Positions 1 to 8,468 of a stretch of DNA of 64,000 nucleotides are shown piece after piece. Position 1 is the first letter of the stretch, and every line of letters begins with the position of its first letter. Position numbers and translations under genes: made by a program. The notes under the pieces are model-generated. The model was not told the origin of the DNA and ran no database searches. It saw nothing but the letters and a program-made list of their open reading frames with translations. Source of the stretch: CAVPTL01 sp963727235 (GTDB lineage Bacteria > Actinomycetota > Thermoleophilia > Gaiellales > JAICJC01); NCBI GenBank assembly GCA_963727235.1, contig CAVSFZ010000017.1, forward strand, positions 1 to 64,000, read 5' to 3'.

Positions 1-1367
1 GCCTCGACCACAGCCGCAAGCGCGAGGCAGTCGGCCTCTCGCCAGGGCAGAGCCGCGATCTGAAGGCCCACCGGCATGCCGGCTGAGTCGGTGCCGCACG
101 GGACGGTGATCGCCGGCCATCCCAGCGCATTGAAGACGTCGGTCATCGCGCACATGGCGACGCCCACGTCGGTGTCCTCACCTCCGAACAGCACATCTGA
201 CACGCCGATCTTGGGCGGCGTCAGGGCCTGGGTGGGAGTCACGATCACGTCGATACCCGCCGCCTCGACCCGCTCTCGGGTGCGGGCCTGGTAGTCGAGC
301 AGCGCCATCGACCAGCCGGCCGCCTCGACCGCGGTCATCGACTCGGCGAGAGCCAGGTAGTGCACCACGTCCTCGCCGAGCTGATCCCGCCGCGCCGGCC
401 AGTGCTCGGCCAGTGCCGCGGCCTGCTCGGCGTCGTAGAAGCTGAATCGGTCCGGCCCGGTCACCGGCCACTGCATGTCGATCTCGGTGACGATCGCGCC
501 GGCGCCGGCCAGGCTGCCGACCGCGGACCGCACCGGAGCGGCGATATCGGCAGCGGAGTGTTCAAAGAAGAACTGTTCGGCCACCGCCACGGTCAGGCCG
601 CGTACGCTCTCGCCGAGGGCGTCGCGGTAGCGCTCGGCCGGTACCGGCTGGGTGCGCGGGTCGCGCACCGACGGGCCGGCCATCACTTCCAGCGAGAGCG
701 CGCAGTCGCGCACCGATCGCGCCATCGGGCCGCAGTGGTCGAGCGAGATGCACAGCGGATGGATCCCCGCCAGGCTGACTCGGCCGTAGGTCGGTTTGAG
801 CCCGACTATGCCGCAGCACGACGCCGGGCAGCGGATCGAGCCGCCGGTGTCGGTGCCGGGTGCCAGCGGCACCATGCCGGCGGCAACGGCGGCACCCGAG
901 CCGCCGCTGGAGCCGCCCGGCACGCGGGTCGGGTCGTGCGGGTTTCGGCACCCGCCAAAGTGCGGATTCTGGGTGGTGGTGCTCCACGCGAACTCGTGCG
1001 TCGCCAGCTTGGCGACGCAGACCGCGCCGGCAGCGGTATGGCGCGCGACCACGTCGGCATCGCGTTCGGGGACGTGATCGGCGTAGATGGCGCTGCCGTA
1101 GGTGGTGCGGATGCCGGCGGTGTCGATCAGATCCTTCCACCCCACCGGCACTCCGGCCAGCGGCCCCGGGTCGCGACCGGCGGCCAACGCGGCATCGACC
1201 GCCGCCGCCTCGGCCAGGGCGCGCTCGCGGGTGACCACCCACACGGCTCCCAGCGTGTCCGCTTCGAGCCGCGCAAGTGACTGCTCCGCGATCTCTGCCG
1301 CTGATACCTCACCGGTGCGCACGGCTGCGGCGATTTCCCAGGCGTCGTGGTCGATTAACTCGGTCAT
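1..1367 (-). CDS. Amidase (amidase-signature family), 3' end outside window
   Basis: Reading the minus strand from the ATG at 1367 gives 455 residues without a stop, so the C-terminus lies beyond the window. This is an amidase-signature hydrolase, which cleaves amides to acid and ammonia. The Ser-cisSer-Lys triad is visible: Lys78 in GWKD, Ser153 in GGSSGGSG and Ser177 in GTDTGGSIR. The following stretch CGIVGLKPTYGRVS is typical of GatA-like members. No gatB or gatC lies nearby, so a stand-alone amidase is more likely than the tRNA amidotransferase subunit. The substrate cannot be read from the sequence. Confidence 0.9.
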   Translation of the reverse strand, partial: MTELIDHDAWEIAAAVRTGEVSAAEIAEQSLARLEADTLGAVWVVTRERALAEAAAVDAALAAGRDPGPLAGVPVGWKDLIDTAGIRTTYGSAIYADHVPERDADVVARHTAAGAVCVAKLATHEFAWSTTTQNPHFGGCRNPHDPTRVPGGSSGGSGAAVAAGMVPLAPGTDTGGSIRCPASCCGIVGLKPTYGRVSLAGIHPLCISLDHCGPMARSVRDCALSLEVMAGPSVRDPRTQPVPAERYRDALGESVRGLTVAVAEQFFFEHSAADIAAPVRSAVGSLAGAGAIVTEIDMQWPVTGPDRFSFYDAEQAAALAEHWPARRDQLGEDVVHYLALAESMTAVEAAGWSMALLDYQARTRERVEAAGIDVIVTPTQALTPPKIGVSDVLFGGEDTDVGVAMCAMTDVFNALGWPAITVPCGTDSAGMPVGLQIAALPWREADCLALAAVVE

Positions 1368-1518
1368 GGCTGCGCCGAGACTACCCCACGCGCGGTGGTC
1401 GGATCGAACCCTTCCGTACAGCACAAATGTCAAGAAACTCAAACATTATTCAGCAAACTGCCCCGGCTCTGACTACGGTGCCTGGCATCGCTGAAACCGA
1501 GCCGTGAAGGAGTCCATT

Positions 1519-2006
1519 ATGACCCACCGTTCACCCCGACTGTGTCTCTCCGTGACACTGGGATTGTTGCTTGCGTCGACACTGGGTGCCGCAACGTTCT
1601 CGGCCAGCGTTGCGGGCGCATCGCAGCAAGTCAAGGGGAGTGCTGTTCACACGTTTGTGGGTGACTTCAACCAGGTCAGTGGAGCGGCACCCGCAGTGCT
1701 CTCGGTTGCTCCCCCAACCGCCGGCTGCGTCATCCCCGCCAGCATCAAGACTCGTTCACGACGTCAATCCCTTCGGACTGGAGCACCCTGGTAGGCCGTA
1801 CCGGGCCTTTTCAAGGTTGCCCTATCCAAAACACCTGGCGTACCGGTCAAGCATTCCACGTCGACAAGATCACGTAGAGCGGCCAGAAGATCTGCCTCCA
1901 CCCCTCCGCGCATCTCGGTGCCGCCAGTTCGGCCTGGTACCACACACCGCGCGGGTGGTCATGGTCAGGCGGCACTTCAGATCCGGTCTGGAACACCTCC
2001 TGCTAG
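1519..2006 (+). pseudogene. Decayed secreted-protein gene (frameshift plus in-frame TAG)
   Basis: The start is convincing: AAGGAG at 1507-1512 and ATG at 1519, followed by a signal peptide (basic start, hydrophobic LGLLLAS stretch, A-x-A type end near residue 34). The opened frame turns basic and stops at 1794. If one base is restored near 1749, a sensible sequence rich in Trp, Gly and Thr continues (WSTLVGRTGPFQGCP) to a TAG at 1875. The same frame then runs on (GWSWSGGTSDPVWNTSC) to a second TAG at 2004. Repaired, it would be about 160 residues of exported protein with Cys residues. I do not recognise the family. Local GC is clearly lower than in the neighbours. Either a dying gene or sequencing errors. 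Confidence 0.55.
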
Positions 2007-2140
2007 AGCCGGAAACACGTGGTGACTCCGGGAGCCTCACCGCCACCGGGTTACCGCTCTCGTACATCGCTACATCGGGCGCCGGGGGTCTTTCCGCCGG
2101 AGCCGCCGCCCGGCTGCTTCAGCTGTACGGCTCTCGGGGG

Positions 2141-2656
2141 TTGATCCTCGTCGGTGCCGGGTTGGCGCTGTGGCTAACGCTCACGTTTGTGGCCGGGCGG
2201 TTGGGCGGGTCTGCTCGATGGTCGGTAATCGGCAGCCTGCTCTTCCTGTCCGCGTGGATCGTCGGGTACTACGTGACCGACGCCGTGCAGCTCGGTGTGC
2301 CCGTGGCGACCATGTGGCCCGTCGCCAAGCCGTGGGTGACCCTGGTCATCCCCGTGAGTTGCGTCATCGGGATCATCGCCAACCGCTCGACAAGGGCCGG
2401 CGTCAAGGGAGATGCTGCGTTGGCGCTGCCGCTGGCGTGGTCAATCCCAGAGGGCGCGCTCGCAGTTCACGTCGAGGCACCGTGGCCGGCCTTCATTGCG
2501 ACGCTCGTAATCGTCGGGTCGGCGGTAGCGCTGATCGCGGCTGAGCGTCACGGGAGACCCGTCAACCTGCGCATCGCGCTTACTGCGGCCGCGTTTCTCG
2601 CGCTTCCCTACACCCTCGTCGCAGTCGCGGTATACGACAGCGCATCGCCACTCTAA
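2141..2656 (+). CDS. Hydrophobic membrane protein, possibly N-terminally truncated
   Basis: About 171 residues with five or six membrane segments; GYYVTDAVQLGV after the second and a charged loop RSTRAGVKGD in the middle. The pattern recalls small actinobacterial membrane proteins of the DUF6518 type, but this is only an impression. The frame is open far upstream (to 1571), yet it there overlaps the decayed secreted gene and looks non-coding. TTG at 2141 is the first in-frame start that fits, without a good ribosome site. A lost first helix is possible. Function unknown. Confidence 0.45.
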   Translation: MILVGAGLALWLTLTFVAGRLGGSARWSVIGSLLFLSAWIVGYYVTDAVQLGVPVATMWPVAKPWVTLVIPVSCVIGIIANRSTRAGVKGDAALALPLAWSIPEGALAVHVEAPWPAFIATLVIVGSAVALIAAERHGRPVNLRIALTAAAFLALPYTLVAVAVYDSASPL

Positions 2657-2668
2657 GCCGCGCGCTCC

Positions 2669-3685
2669 TCAGACCGCGAGCCTCCCCACCCGAAACCGCT
2701 CCGCCTCCGGCGGCAGCGGCCGCCCCTGCGCCAGGTCGGCCACCAGCCGGCCCAGCAGCGGCCCGAACTTGAACGCGTGGCCTGAGTCGCCTCCGCAGAC
2801 GATCACGCCGTCGATCGTGTCCAGGATGAAGTCGTTGTCGGGTGTGACCGTGTACAGGCAGGCCTCCGAGTGCACCGGTTCGGGGTCGAGGCCGGGGAAG
2901 CGTTCGCGCACGTACTCGACCAGCCGCGCGGTGATCTCGGGCAGCACCGGCCGGTCGGGTCGATCGGGATCCCACTCGCCACGCACCTCGTGCTCTGCCA
3001 CCTTGTACCCGACGCCGGGAGTCACCAGCGCATACGAGCCGGGATGTCCGCCGCTGCCGAGATCGACCACCGCGGGGCGATCGTCGGGCGCCCCGCGAAA
3101 GTACGAGACCTGTTCGATCCGGCTCCACAGCGGGAGGTCGAACAGGTGCCGAAGCCACGGACCGGCGCACACCGCGACCACGTCTGCGTCGATCTCGCGC
3201 GGGTCGTCGATGCGGCTTTGCTCTCGCACCTCGATGCCGTCGGCCAGGGTGCGCAGCGCATCGTCCGCCATCACCGCCCCCGCATCTGCGTCCAGCAGCA
3301 CCGGCCCGGAGAAGCGCGCCTCGGGAAACATCCGCTGGGCCTCGTGCGGCTCGAGCCACCGCCCCGGCTCCCCCGCCTCCGCCATCGCATCCGCCCACGC
3401 GACGGCCGCGGAACCGTCGAGCAGCAGGCCGTTGGTGCGGAGCAGCCCCGGGTCGAGCCCTCTCCACTCGGCGTTGGCCCGTACCGCCAGCCGCACGTAG
3501 CCGGCGTCGTCGTACGCACGGCGAAAGATGCGTGATCGCCCCGGCGACGATCCCAGCGGCGTGCCTACGCGATGCTGCTCGTGCACGGTCACCGAGAATC
3601 CGTCCTCGGCGAGTGCGCGAGCGGCGCTGAGGCCGATGATTCCGGCCCCGACGACGACCGCCGAGCTATGCGGCTTTGGCGGCAA
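2669..3685 (-). CDS. FAD-dependent amine oxidase (sarcosine oxidase / N-methyltryptophan oxidase type)
   Basis: A DAO-superfamily flavoprotein of 338 residues that should oxidise a secondary amine (N-methyl amino acid or similar) to imine and hydrogen peroxide. The dinucleotide fold GAGIIG is at residues 13-18. GSSPGRSRIFRRAY matches the flavin-contact segment of monomeric sarcosine oxidases. CLYTVTPD places Cys276 where these enzymes bind FAD covalently, and GHAFKFGP supplies the conserved Lys306. No ATG fits; TTG at 3685 overlaps the end of grxD by 20 bases and implies translational coupling. The frame extends further upstream only as an out-of-frame shadow of grxD. Substrate not predictable. 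Confidence 0.85.
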   Translation of the reverse strand: MPPKPHSSAVVVGAGIIGLSAARALAEDGFSVTVHEQHRVGTPLGSSPGRSRIFRRAYDDAGYVRLAVRANAEWRGLDPGLLRTNGLLLDGSAAVAWADAMAEAGEPGRWLEPHEAQRMFPEARFSGPVLLDADAGAVMADDALRTLADGIEVREQSRIDDPREIDADVVAVCAGPWLRHLFDLPLWSRIEQVSYFRGAPDDRPAVVDLGSGGHPGSYALVTPGVGYKVAEHEVRGEWDPDRPDRPVLPEITARLVEYVRERFPGLDPEPVHSEACLYTVTPDNDFILDTIDGVIVCGGDSGHAFKFGPLLGRLVADLAQGRPLPPEAERFRVGRLAV

Positions 3686-3995
3686 CCACCTGGGCGAGCT
3701 CGCCCGACGCGTACAGCTCGGTGATGATGTCGCAGCCACCCACCAGCTCGCCGTCCACAAACAGCTGCGGGATGGTCGGCCAGTTGGAGTGCGCCGAGAG
3801 CACCTGGCGGATGCGCGGATCGGGCAGGATGTCCATGGCCGCGTAGTCGGCGCCCACCTCATCCAGGCAGCGCACCGTCTGGGCGGAGAAGCCGCACCGC
3901 GGCTGGTCGGGAGTGCCCTTCATGAACAGCATCACCCGGTTTTCACCGATCGCCTTGAGTAGCTCTTCGCGAATCTGTTCCTCGGTCACGATCAC
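3666..3995 (-). CDS. grxD: Monothiol glutaredoxin, Grx4 family
   Basis: A 109-residue protein with the CGFS active site (Cys34) after MKGTPDQPR, and the WPTIPQLFVDGELVGGCDI segment that binds glutathione. CGFS glutaredoxins do not act mainly as reductases; they bind and transfer [2Fe-2S] clusters, often as heterodimers with BolA. Here the bolA-like gene lies immediately upstream and overlaps the start by four bases (ATGA), which strongly supports that partnership. The flavin oxidase follows with overlap. The length is normal for the short Grx4 class. Confidence 0.95.
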   Translation of the reverse strand: MIVTEEQIREELLKAIGENRVMLFMKGTPDQPRCGFSAQTVRCLDEVGADYAAMDILPDPRIRQVLSAHSNWPTIPQLFVDGELVGGCDIITELYASGELAQVVAAKAA

Positions 3996-4222
3996 GAGCC
4001 CGCCTCCGTTTTGATCTTGAGAGCGTGAATACTGCCATCGTCCAGCAGGTGCTGCACCGGGGCGTACACCAGCTTGTGCTGGTTGATCAGCGACACGCCC
4101 TCGAACTGGGGCGATCGGACGTACGCCGACAGGTGATCGCCGCCGCCGAAGTCGGTGACGGTGACGACACCACCGGGGAACGCCTGTTGCAGGAGATCCT
4201 GCACCTGATCCTGAAGCACCAT
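3992..4222 (-). CDS. bolA: BolA-family protein
   Basis: With the ATG at 4222 the product has 76 residues and ends at the ATGA overlap with grxD. The BolA fold signature is clear: VTDFGGGDHLSAYV, FEGVSLINQHKLVY with the conserved His that ligates the shared cluster in BolA-Grx complexes, and IHALKIKT at the end. A GTG at 4255 would add eleven residues that do not look like BolA, so I prefer the ATG. BolA proteins take part in iron-sulfur cluster trafficking with CGFS glutaredoxins. Confidence 0.9.
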   Translation of the reverse strand: MVLQDQVQDLLQQAFPGGVVTVTDFGGGDHLSAYVRSPQFEGVSLINQHKLVYAPVQHLLDDGSIHALKIKTEAGS

Positions 4223-4326
4223 GTGAAGAAGATTAGCGTGATGCCCCGGCCGCACATCCGGCTCACAAGTGCCGCGGTAGAATTGGTGTCACCCTCGTGG
4301 TACAGCGCCTTGAAGGAGGGCGCCAA

Positions 4327-4992
4327 ATGACATACCTGATCGTATTTCTCGTGGTTCCTCTGGTACTGGGTCTGGCGGCGCAGGCGTGGGTCAAGCGCTC
4401 GTTCGCAGACGGCTCCAAGATCCAGGCCTCGTCCGGCATGACCGGTGCCCAGGTGAGCCAGCGCATGCTGGACGCAAGCGGCATCCATGACGTGTCGGTG
4501 GAGGGCATCTCCGGATCGCTGAGCGACCACTATGACCCCCGTTCAAAGACCATGCGACTGTCCGAGCCGGTCGGAGGTTCAACCTCCGTCGCGGCGGTGG
4601 CTGTCGCTGCACACGAAACCGGACACGCGATTCAAGACGCCCATCACGAGGCGGGTTTCCGCTTCCGCGGCGCGCTGGTGCCGGCGGTCGGATTCGCGTC
4701 CAACGCCTGGATGCCCCTGGTGTTCCTCGGGTTCATCTTCCAGACGACAGGGTTCTTCCTGATCGGGGCAATCCTGTTTGCCGCGATCGTGCTGTTCCAG
4801 CTGGTGACCCTGCCGGTGGAGTTCGGCGCCAGCAAGAAGGCGATGGGCCTGCTGACCTCGCAGGGCGTGATCTCCCAGCAGCAGGTGCCGGTCGCCCGCA
4901 AGGTGCTGACCGCCGCCGCGATGACCTACGTGGTCGCTGCACTGATCTCGATCATGCAGTTCGCCTGGCTGATCGCACAGAGCCGCAGGTAG
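4327..4992 (+). CDS. Membrane zinc metallopeptidase, YugP type
   Basis: The start ATG at 4327 has a strong AAGGAGG at 4313-4319. The 221-residue protein begins with a membrane helix and carries the zinc motif HETGH at residues 96-100, with QDAHH just behind. Two or three more membrane segments follow (about 115-165 and near the C-terminus). This is the neutral zinc metallopeptidase family of B. subtilis YugP (DUF2226-type annotation in older databases is unrelated). The natural substrate is not known. The DNA ligase gene begins one base after its stop, so the two are probably co-transcribed. Confidence 0.88.
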   Translation: MTYLIVFLVVPLVLGLAAQAWVKRSFADGSKIQASSGMTGAQVSQRMLDASGIHDVSVEGISGSLSDHYDPRSKTMRLSEPVGGSTSVAAVAVAAHETGHAIQDAHHEAGFRFRGALVPAVGFASNAWMPLVFLGFIFQTTGFFLIGAILFAAIVLFQLVTLPVEFGASKKAMGLLTSQGVISQQQVPVARKVLTAAAMTYVVAALISIMQFAWLIAQSRR

Positions 4993-4993
4993 C

Positions 4994-5935
4994 TTGGCGC
5001 TTCCAATCTCACCGCCGCTCGCGCCCGCACTTGCGCGAGCGGCGGCCGAGCTTCCGGCCGGCGACGGCTGGCTGTTCGAGCGCAAGTGGGACGGTTTCCG
5101 CACGATCGTCTTCGTCGACGGCGACGAGGTGTTCGTGCAGTCGCGAAACGGCAAGCCGATGAGCCGCTACTTCCCCGAGCTGCGGTTCCCGCTCGGCCGG
5201 TACGTGCTGGACGGCGAGCTGGTGATCCGCGACGACGACGGCGAGGAGATGTTCGAGGCCCTGCAGGAGCGCATCCACCCGGCCAAGTCGCGAGTCGACA
5301 TGCTGGCCGAGAAGACTCCCGCCACCTTCATCGCGTTCGATCTGCTTGCAGACGGCGACGAGGCCCTGCTGGACACCCCCTTCTCGAAGCGGCGCGCCCG
5401 GCTGGAAGCGCTCGCCCCCGAGGGCATCGAGCTGACGCCGCTGGGCGACCGCGGCGCCGCCGAGGAGTGGCTGCAGACCGCCGAGGGCGCGATGGCCAAG
5501 CGCGCCGACGCGCTGTATGTGCCGGGCAAGCGCGACGGCATGTTCAAGATCAAGCGGGTGCGCACGATCGACACGGTGATCGTGGGCTGGCGGCCGGGCA
5601 AGGCCGAGGGCACGGTCGGCTCTCTGATCCTGGGCCTGTACGACCCCGAGGGAGAGCTGCGGGTGGTCGGCCACACGTCGGCCTTCAGCGCCAAGCGGGC
5701 GCGCGAGCTGGTCGATGAGCTGGCCGAGTACGAGAGTGGCGAGAGCGGCACCGCGGCCCCCAGCCGCTGGACTGCCGACCGCGATCTGGAGTGGCGATCG
5801 CTTCGCCCCGAGCTGGTGGTGGAGGTCAGCTTCGACCACAAGAGCGGTCACAGGATCCGCCACGGCGCAAAGCTCCTACGCTTCCGCACAGACCGTGAGC
5901 CGGCAAGCTGCCACATCTCCCAGCTCGAAAGCTGA
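4994..5935 (+). CDS. Stand-alone ATP-dependent DNA ligase (LigC / LigD ligase-domain type)
   Basis: 313 residues covering an adenylation domain and OB-fold of the kind found in LigD. The nucleotidyl-lysine motif is ERKWDGFR with Lys31; YVLDGEL is motif III; FKIKRVRTIDTVIVG is motif V. Motif IV reads EGAMAKR instead of the common EGVVAKR. There is no polymerase or nuclease domain and no ku gene in the window, so it resembles the single-domain LigC enzymes linked to repair of gaps and breaks. The start is TTG at 4994, one base after the peptidase stop. Confidence 0.88.
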   Translation: MALPISPPLAPALARAAAELPAGDGWLFERKWDGFRTIVFVDGDEVFVQSRNGKPMSRYFPELRFPLGRYVLDGELVIRDDDGEEMFEALQERIHPAKSRVDMLAEKTPATFIAFDLLADGDEALLDTPFSKRRARLEALAPEGIELTPLGDRGAAEEWLQTAEGAMAKRADALYVPGKRDGMFKIKRVRTIDTVIVGWRPGKAEGTVGSLILGLYDPEGELRVVGHTSAFSAKRARELVDELAEYESGESGTAAPSRWTADRDLEWRSLRPELVVEVSFDHKSGHRIRHGAKLLRFRTDREPASCHISQLES

Positions 5936-5948
5936 TTCCGCCTTCGCC

Positions 5949-6629
5949 GTGACCGTGGCGGCGGTGTCGCATCGCTACGGCGATCTGGAGGTGCTGCGCG
6001 ACGTCTCGCTGGACGTGGCACCCGGTGAGGTGGTGGGTATCGTCGGCCCCAGCGGGTGTGGCAAGTCGACGCTTCTCAGCCTGATCGCAGGGCTCGAGCC
6101 GCCCACCCAGGGCACGGTGACCGCCGCCGACGGCGCCCTGATGCCCCAGCGCGATCTGGTGATGCCGTGGCGCGACGCGCTCGGAAACGCCTCGATCGCG
6201 CTCGAGAACGCCGGGGTCGGCCGCTCGGCGGCGCGGGCTCGGGCGCGCGAGCTATTCGCGCGCTTTGATCTCGGCCAGTTCGAGCGGGCGCGCAGCTGGG
6301 AGCTCTCCGGCGGGATGCGCCAGCGGGTGGCGTTCATCCGCACGCTGCTGGCCGAAAAGCCGCTGCTGCTCTTGGACGAGCCGTTTGCCTCGCTCGATGC
6401 GATCACCCGGATCGAGCTGCAGGACTGGCTGGTGGGCGCGCTGGCACAGGAGCCGCGGACGGTGGTGATGGTCTCGCACGACATCGAGGAGGCGCTGGTG
6501 GTGTGCGATCGCGTGATCGTGCTCTCGGCCCGCCCGGGCCGCCGGGTGATGGAGACGCCAGGCCGGATGACGCGCGACTCGCCCGAGCTGGGAGCGGCCC
6601 GCGCCCGGGTGTTGGAGGCGCTGCGATGA
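5949..6629 (+). CDS. thiZ: ABC transporter ATPase for a thiamine precursor
   Basis: 226 residues from a GTG at 5949. Walker A GPSGCGKST is at 33-41, the signature LSGGMRQR at 119-126, Walker B LLLLDEP at 139-145 and the switch His at 177. The protein belongs to the nitrate/taurine-type ATPases. Its job is inferred from the context: the permease overlaps it by ATGA, and a TPP riboswitch and a THI5-like binding protein follow. This set corresponds to ThiXYZ, which imports pyrimidine precursors of thiamine. The frame is open upstream into the ligase gene, but no better start was seen. Confidence 0.85.
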   Translation: MTVAAVSHRYGDLEVLRDVSLDVAPGEVVGIVGPSGCGKSTLLSLIAGLEPPTQGTVTAADGALMPQRDLVMPWRDALGNASIALENAGVGRSAARARARELFARFDLGQFERARSWELSGGMRQRVAFIRTLLAEKPLLLLDEPFASLDAITRIELQDWLVGALAQEPRTVVMVSHDIEEALVVCDRVIVLSARPGRRVMETPGRMTRDSPELGAARARVLEALR

Positions 6630-7369
6630 GGCGGTTCGGGTGGGTGATCGTGCTGATCGCGGTGTTTGCCTTGTGGCAGGCGTGGGTGGATCTGCGAGGC
6701 GTCCCCGACTATCTGCTGCCGGCGCCCACCGATGTGGCCACGACCCTGTGGGACGAGCGCTCGAGCCTCCTCTCCGATGCGGTGCACACCTTCGGGGAGA
6801 TGCTGGCGGGCTTTGCCGTGGCGATCGTCTCGGGGCTGGCCACCGCCACCCTGCTGCATCGCTGGAAGACGCTTCGCCGAGCGCTCTATCCGCTTCTGAC
6901 CGCGACCCAGAGCATCCCGCTGGTCGCGCTGGCGCCGCTCCTGGTCGTCTACCTCGGCTTCGGCCTGGCACCGAAGCTCGTGATCATCGCGCTGGTGTGC
7001 TTCTTTCCGATCACGGTGGGTGCGGTGGACGGGTTCGAGGGGGTGGATCCCGAGTACCGGCGGATGATGCGCACCTTGCATGCCTCCGAGTCGGCCATCT
7101 TTCGCCGGGTCGAGTTCCCGGCGGCGCTTCCGTCGATCTTCTCGGGCGCGCGGGTGGCGGCCTCCTACACCGCCATCGCCGCGCTGTTTGCCGAGTTCGT
7201 GGGGTCCTCCGCCGGCCTCGGCTTCACCATCCGCCAGGCCGACGACCAGTTCGATACCGCCCTGATCGGGGCTGCGGTGCTGCTGCTGGCGCTGCTCGCG
7301 TTGATCCTCTTCTGGGGGGTCGGACTGGTGCAGCGGGTGGTCGCGCCCTGGTCACGCCAGCCGCGGTAG
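6626..7369 (+). CDS. thiX: ABC transporter permease for a thiamine precursor
   Basis: 247 residues with about six membrane helices and the cytoplasmic EAA-type loop around residues 138-165 (MRTLHASESAIFRRVEFP), where the ATPase docks. The ATG at 6626 overlaps the ATPase stop. It is a BPD-type permease of the NitT/TauT group. The assignment to thiamine-precursor uptake rests on the riboswitch and binding protein behind it. Confidence 0.85.
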   Translation: MRRFGWVIVLIAVFALWQAWVDLRGVPDYLLPAPTDVATTLWDERSSLLSDAVHTFGEMLAGFAVAIVSGLATATLLHRWKTLRRALYPLLTATQSIPLVALAPLLVVYLGFGLAPKLVIIALVCFFPITVGAVDGFEGVDPEYRRMMRTLHASESAIFRRVEFPAALPSIFSGARVAASYTAIAALFAEFVGSSAGLGFTIRQADDQFDTALIGAAVLLLALLALILFWGVGLVQRVVAPWSRQPR

Positions 7370-7389
7370 GCTTCCCTCAATAACCGTTT

Positions 7390-7470
7390 GCCGGGGAGTC
7401 CCACCGGGGCTGAGAGGGCGCACATGCGCCGACCCGCGAACCTGATCTGGGTCATGCCAGCGAAGGGATG
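7390..7470 (+). promoter_or_regulatory. TPP riboswitch (THI element)
   Basis: The conserved blocks of the thiamine pyrophosphate aptamer occur in the right order: GGGGAGTCCC, then CTGAGA at 7410-7415, a variable hairpin GGGCGCACATGCGCC, ACCCGCGAACCTGATCTGG and ATGCCAGCGAAGGGA. The last block contains the purine-rich GAAGGGA that also serves as ribosome-binding site for the ATG at 7476. Ligand binding should therefore hide the ribosome site, so control of translation is likely. No terminator hairpin lies between the aptamer and the gene. Its place inside the operon is unusual. Confidence 0.95.
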
Positions 7471-7475
7471 CAGCG

Positions 7476-8459
7476 ATGCCACACCGTTTTCTCGTCCTCC
7501 TCCTCGTGGGGCTTGCCGCGCCCGCGGCGAGCTGCGGAGGCTCCAGCGGCTCCACCACAAACAACCTGAACCCAGGCCCCGCCAACGTCAAGCTCGCGCT
7601 CGACTGGTATCCAAACCCCGACCACGTCGGCATCTTTGCGGGCATGGAGCGCGGCGACTTCGCCGGACGCGGCATGCACATCACGCTGGTGGCTCCGTCG
7701 GACGTGTCCGATCCGATCAAGCTGGTGGCCGCCAAGCGGGTCGATCTGGGCGTGTCGTATGAGCCGGAGGTGTTCTTCGCCGCCCAAAAGCACATCCCGG
7801 TGGTCGCGGTGGCCGCCCTGGTGCCGACGGCGCTCAACTCGATCATCGCCCGTACAGACCGCGGCATCCACCAGATCACCGACCTGCGCGGCAAGACGAT
7901 CGGCGTGGACGGAAGCGCGTCCACCGCCGCGTACGTCAAGACGATGCTGCAGACGGCGGGTGTCCCGACCGACTCGGTGAATCTGGTGACGGTGGGGTTC
8001 AACCTGGTGCCGGCGCTGCTCTCGGGCAAGGTGGACGCGATCGCCGGGGGCTTCCAAAACATCGAGGGGATCGACATCCGGGCGCACGGGGTGGCGACCA
8101 CCGTGTTTCCCGTCGACCACTACGGCGTGCCCAGCTACGACGAGCTGGTGATCATCGCCAACCGCGACCGGATGCAGTCAGACGCCGGCTATCGCGACGA
8201 GGTGCAGGCGTTCGTGACCGGCTTGACCAAGGCCACCAGCTGGGCTCGGAACCATCCCGCCGCGGCGGTTGCGATCATGCGCAAACAGAGCTCTCGTGAC
8301 TACCGCGGTGAGATCGCCAAGAGCGTGCCGGCGACCCTGAAGCTGCTGCAGACCTCGCGGCTCGACCCGGCCGCCTGGAGAGCGTTTGGGGCGTGGATGT
8401 GGAGCCACGGCCTGCTGGATGTGAAGCCCGACGGAGCGGCACTTGTAACACAGCCATAG
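7476..8459 (+). CDS. thiY: Thiamine-precursor binding lipoprotein (NMT1/THI5-like)
   Basis: 327 residues. A signal peptide ends in the lipobox AASC with Cys20, so the protein should be anchored outside the membrane. LDWYPNPDHVGIF and LGVSYEPEVFFA are hallmarks of the ThiY/THI5 branch, which binds formylaminopyrimidine-type or hydroxymethylpyrimidine precursors. It is directly controlled by the TPP aptamer that ends six bases upstream. It supplies substrate to the preceding permease and ATPase. Confidence 0.9.
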   Translation: MPHRFLVLLLVGLAAPAASCGGSSGSTTNNLNPGPANVKLALDWYPNPDHVGIFAGMERGDFAGRGMHITLVAPSDVSDPIKLVAAKRVDLGVSYEPEVFFAAQKHIPVVAVAALVPTALNSIIARTDRGIHQITDLRGKTIGVDGSASTAAYVKTMLQTAGVPTDSVNLVTVGFNLVPALLSGKVDAIAGGFQNIEGIDIRAHGVATTVFPVDHYGVPSYDELVIIANRDRMQSDAGYRDEVQAFVTGLTKATSWARNHPAAAVAIMRKQSSRDYRGEIAKSVPATLKLLQTSRLDPAAWRAFGAWMWSHGLLDVKPDGAALVTQP

Positions 8460-8468
8460 ACTTCGGGT

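Noticed and set aside
1478..1500. CGGTGCCTGGCATCG near 1480 as a seventh palindrome copy
   Set aside because: Only the core is kept, with a mismatch, and the GTGAATA/TATTCAC ends are absent. It may be a decayed copy, but chance cannot be excluded.
1878..2140. A further gene between the secreted pseudogene and the membrane protein
   Set aside because: No frame has a start with ribosome site and protein-like composition; most of the stretch is explained by the repaired end of the pseudogene.
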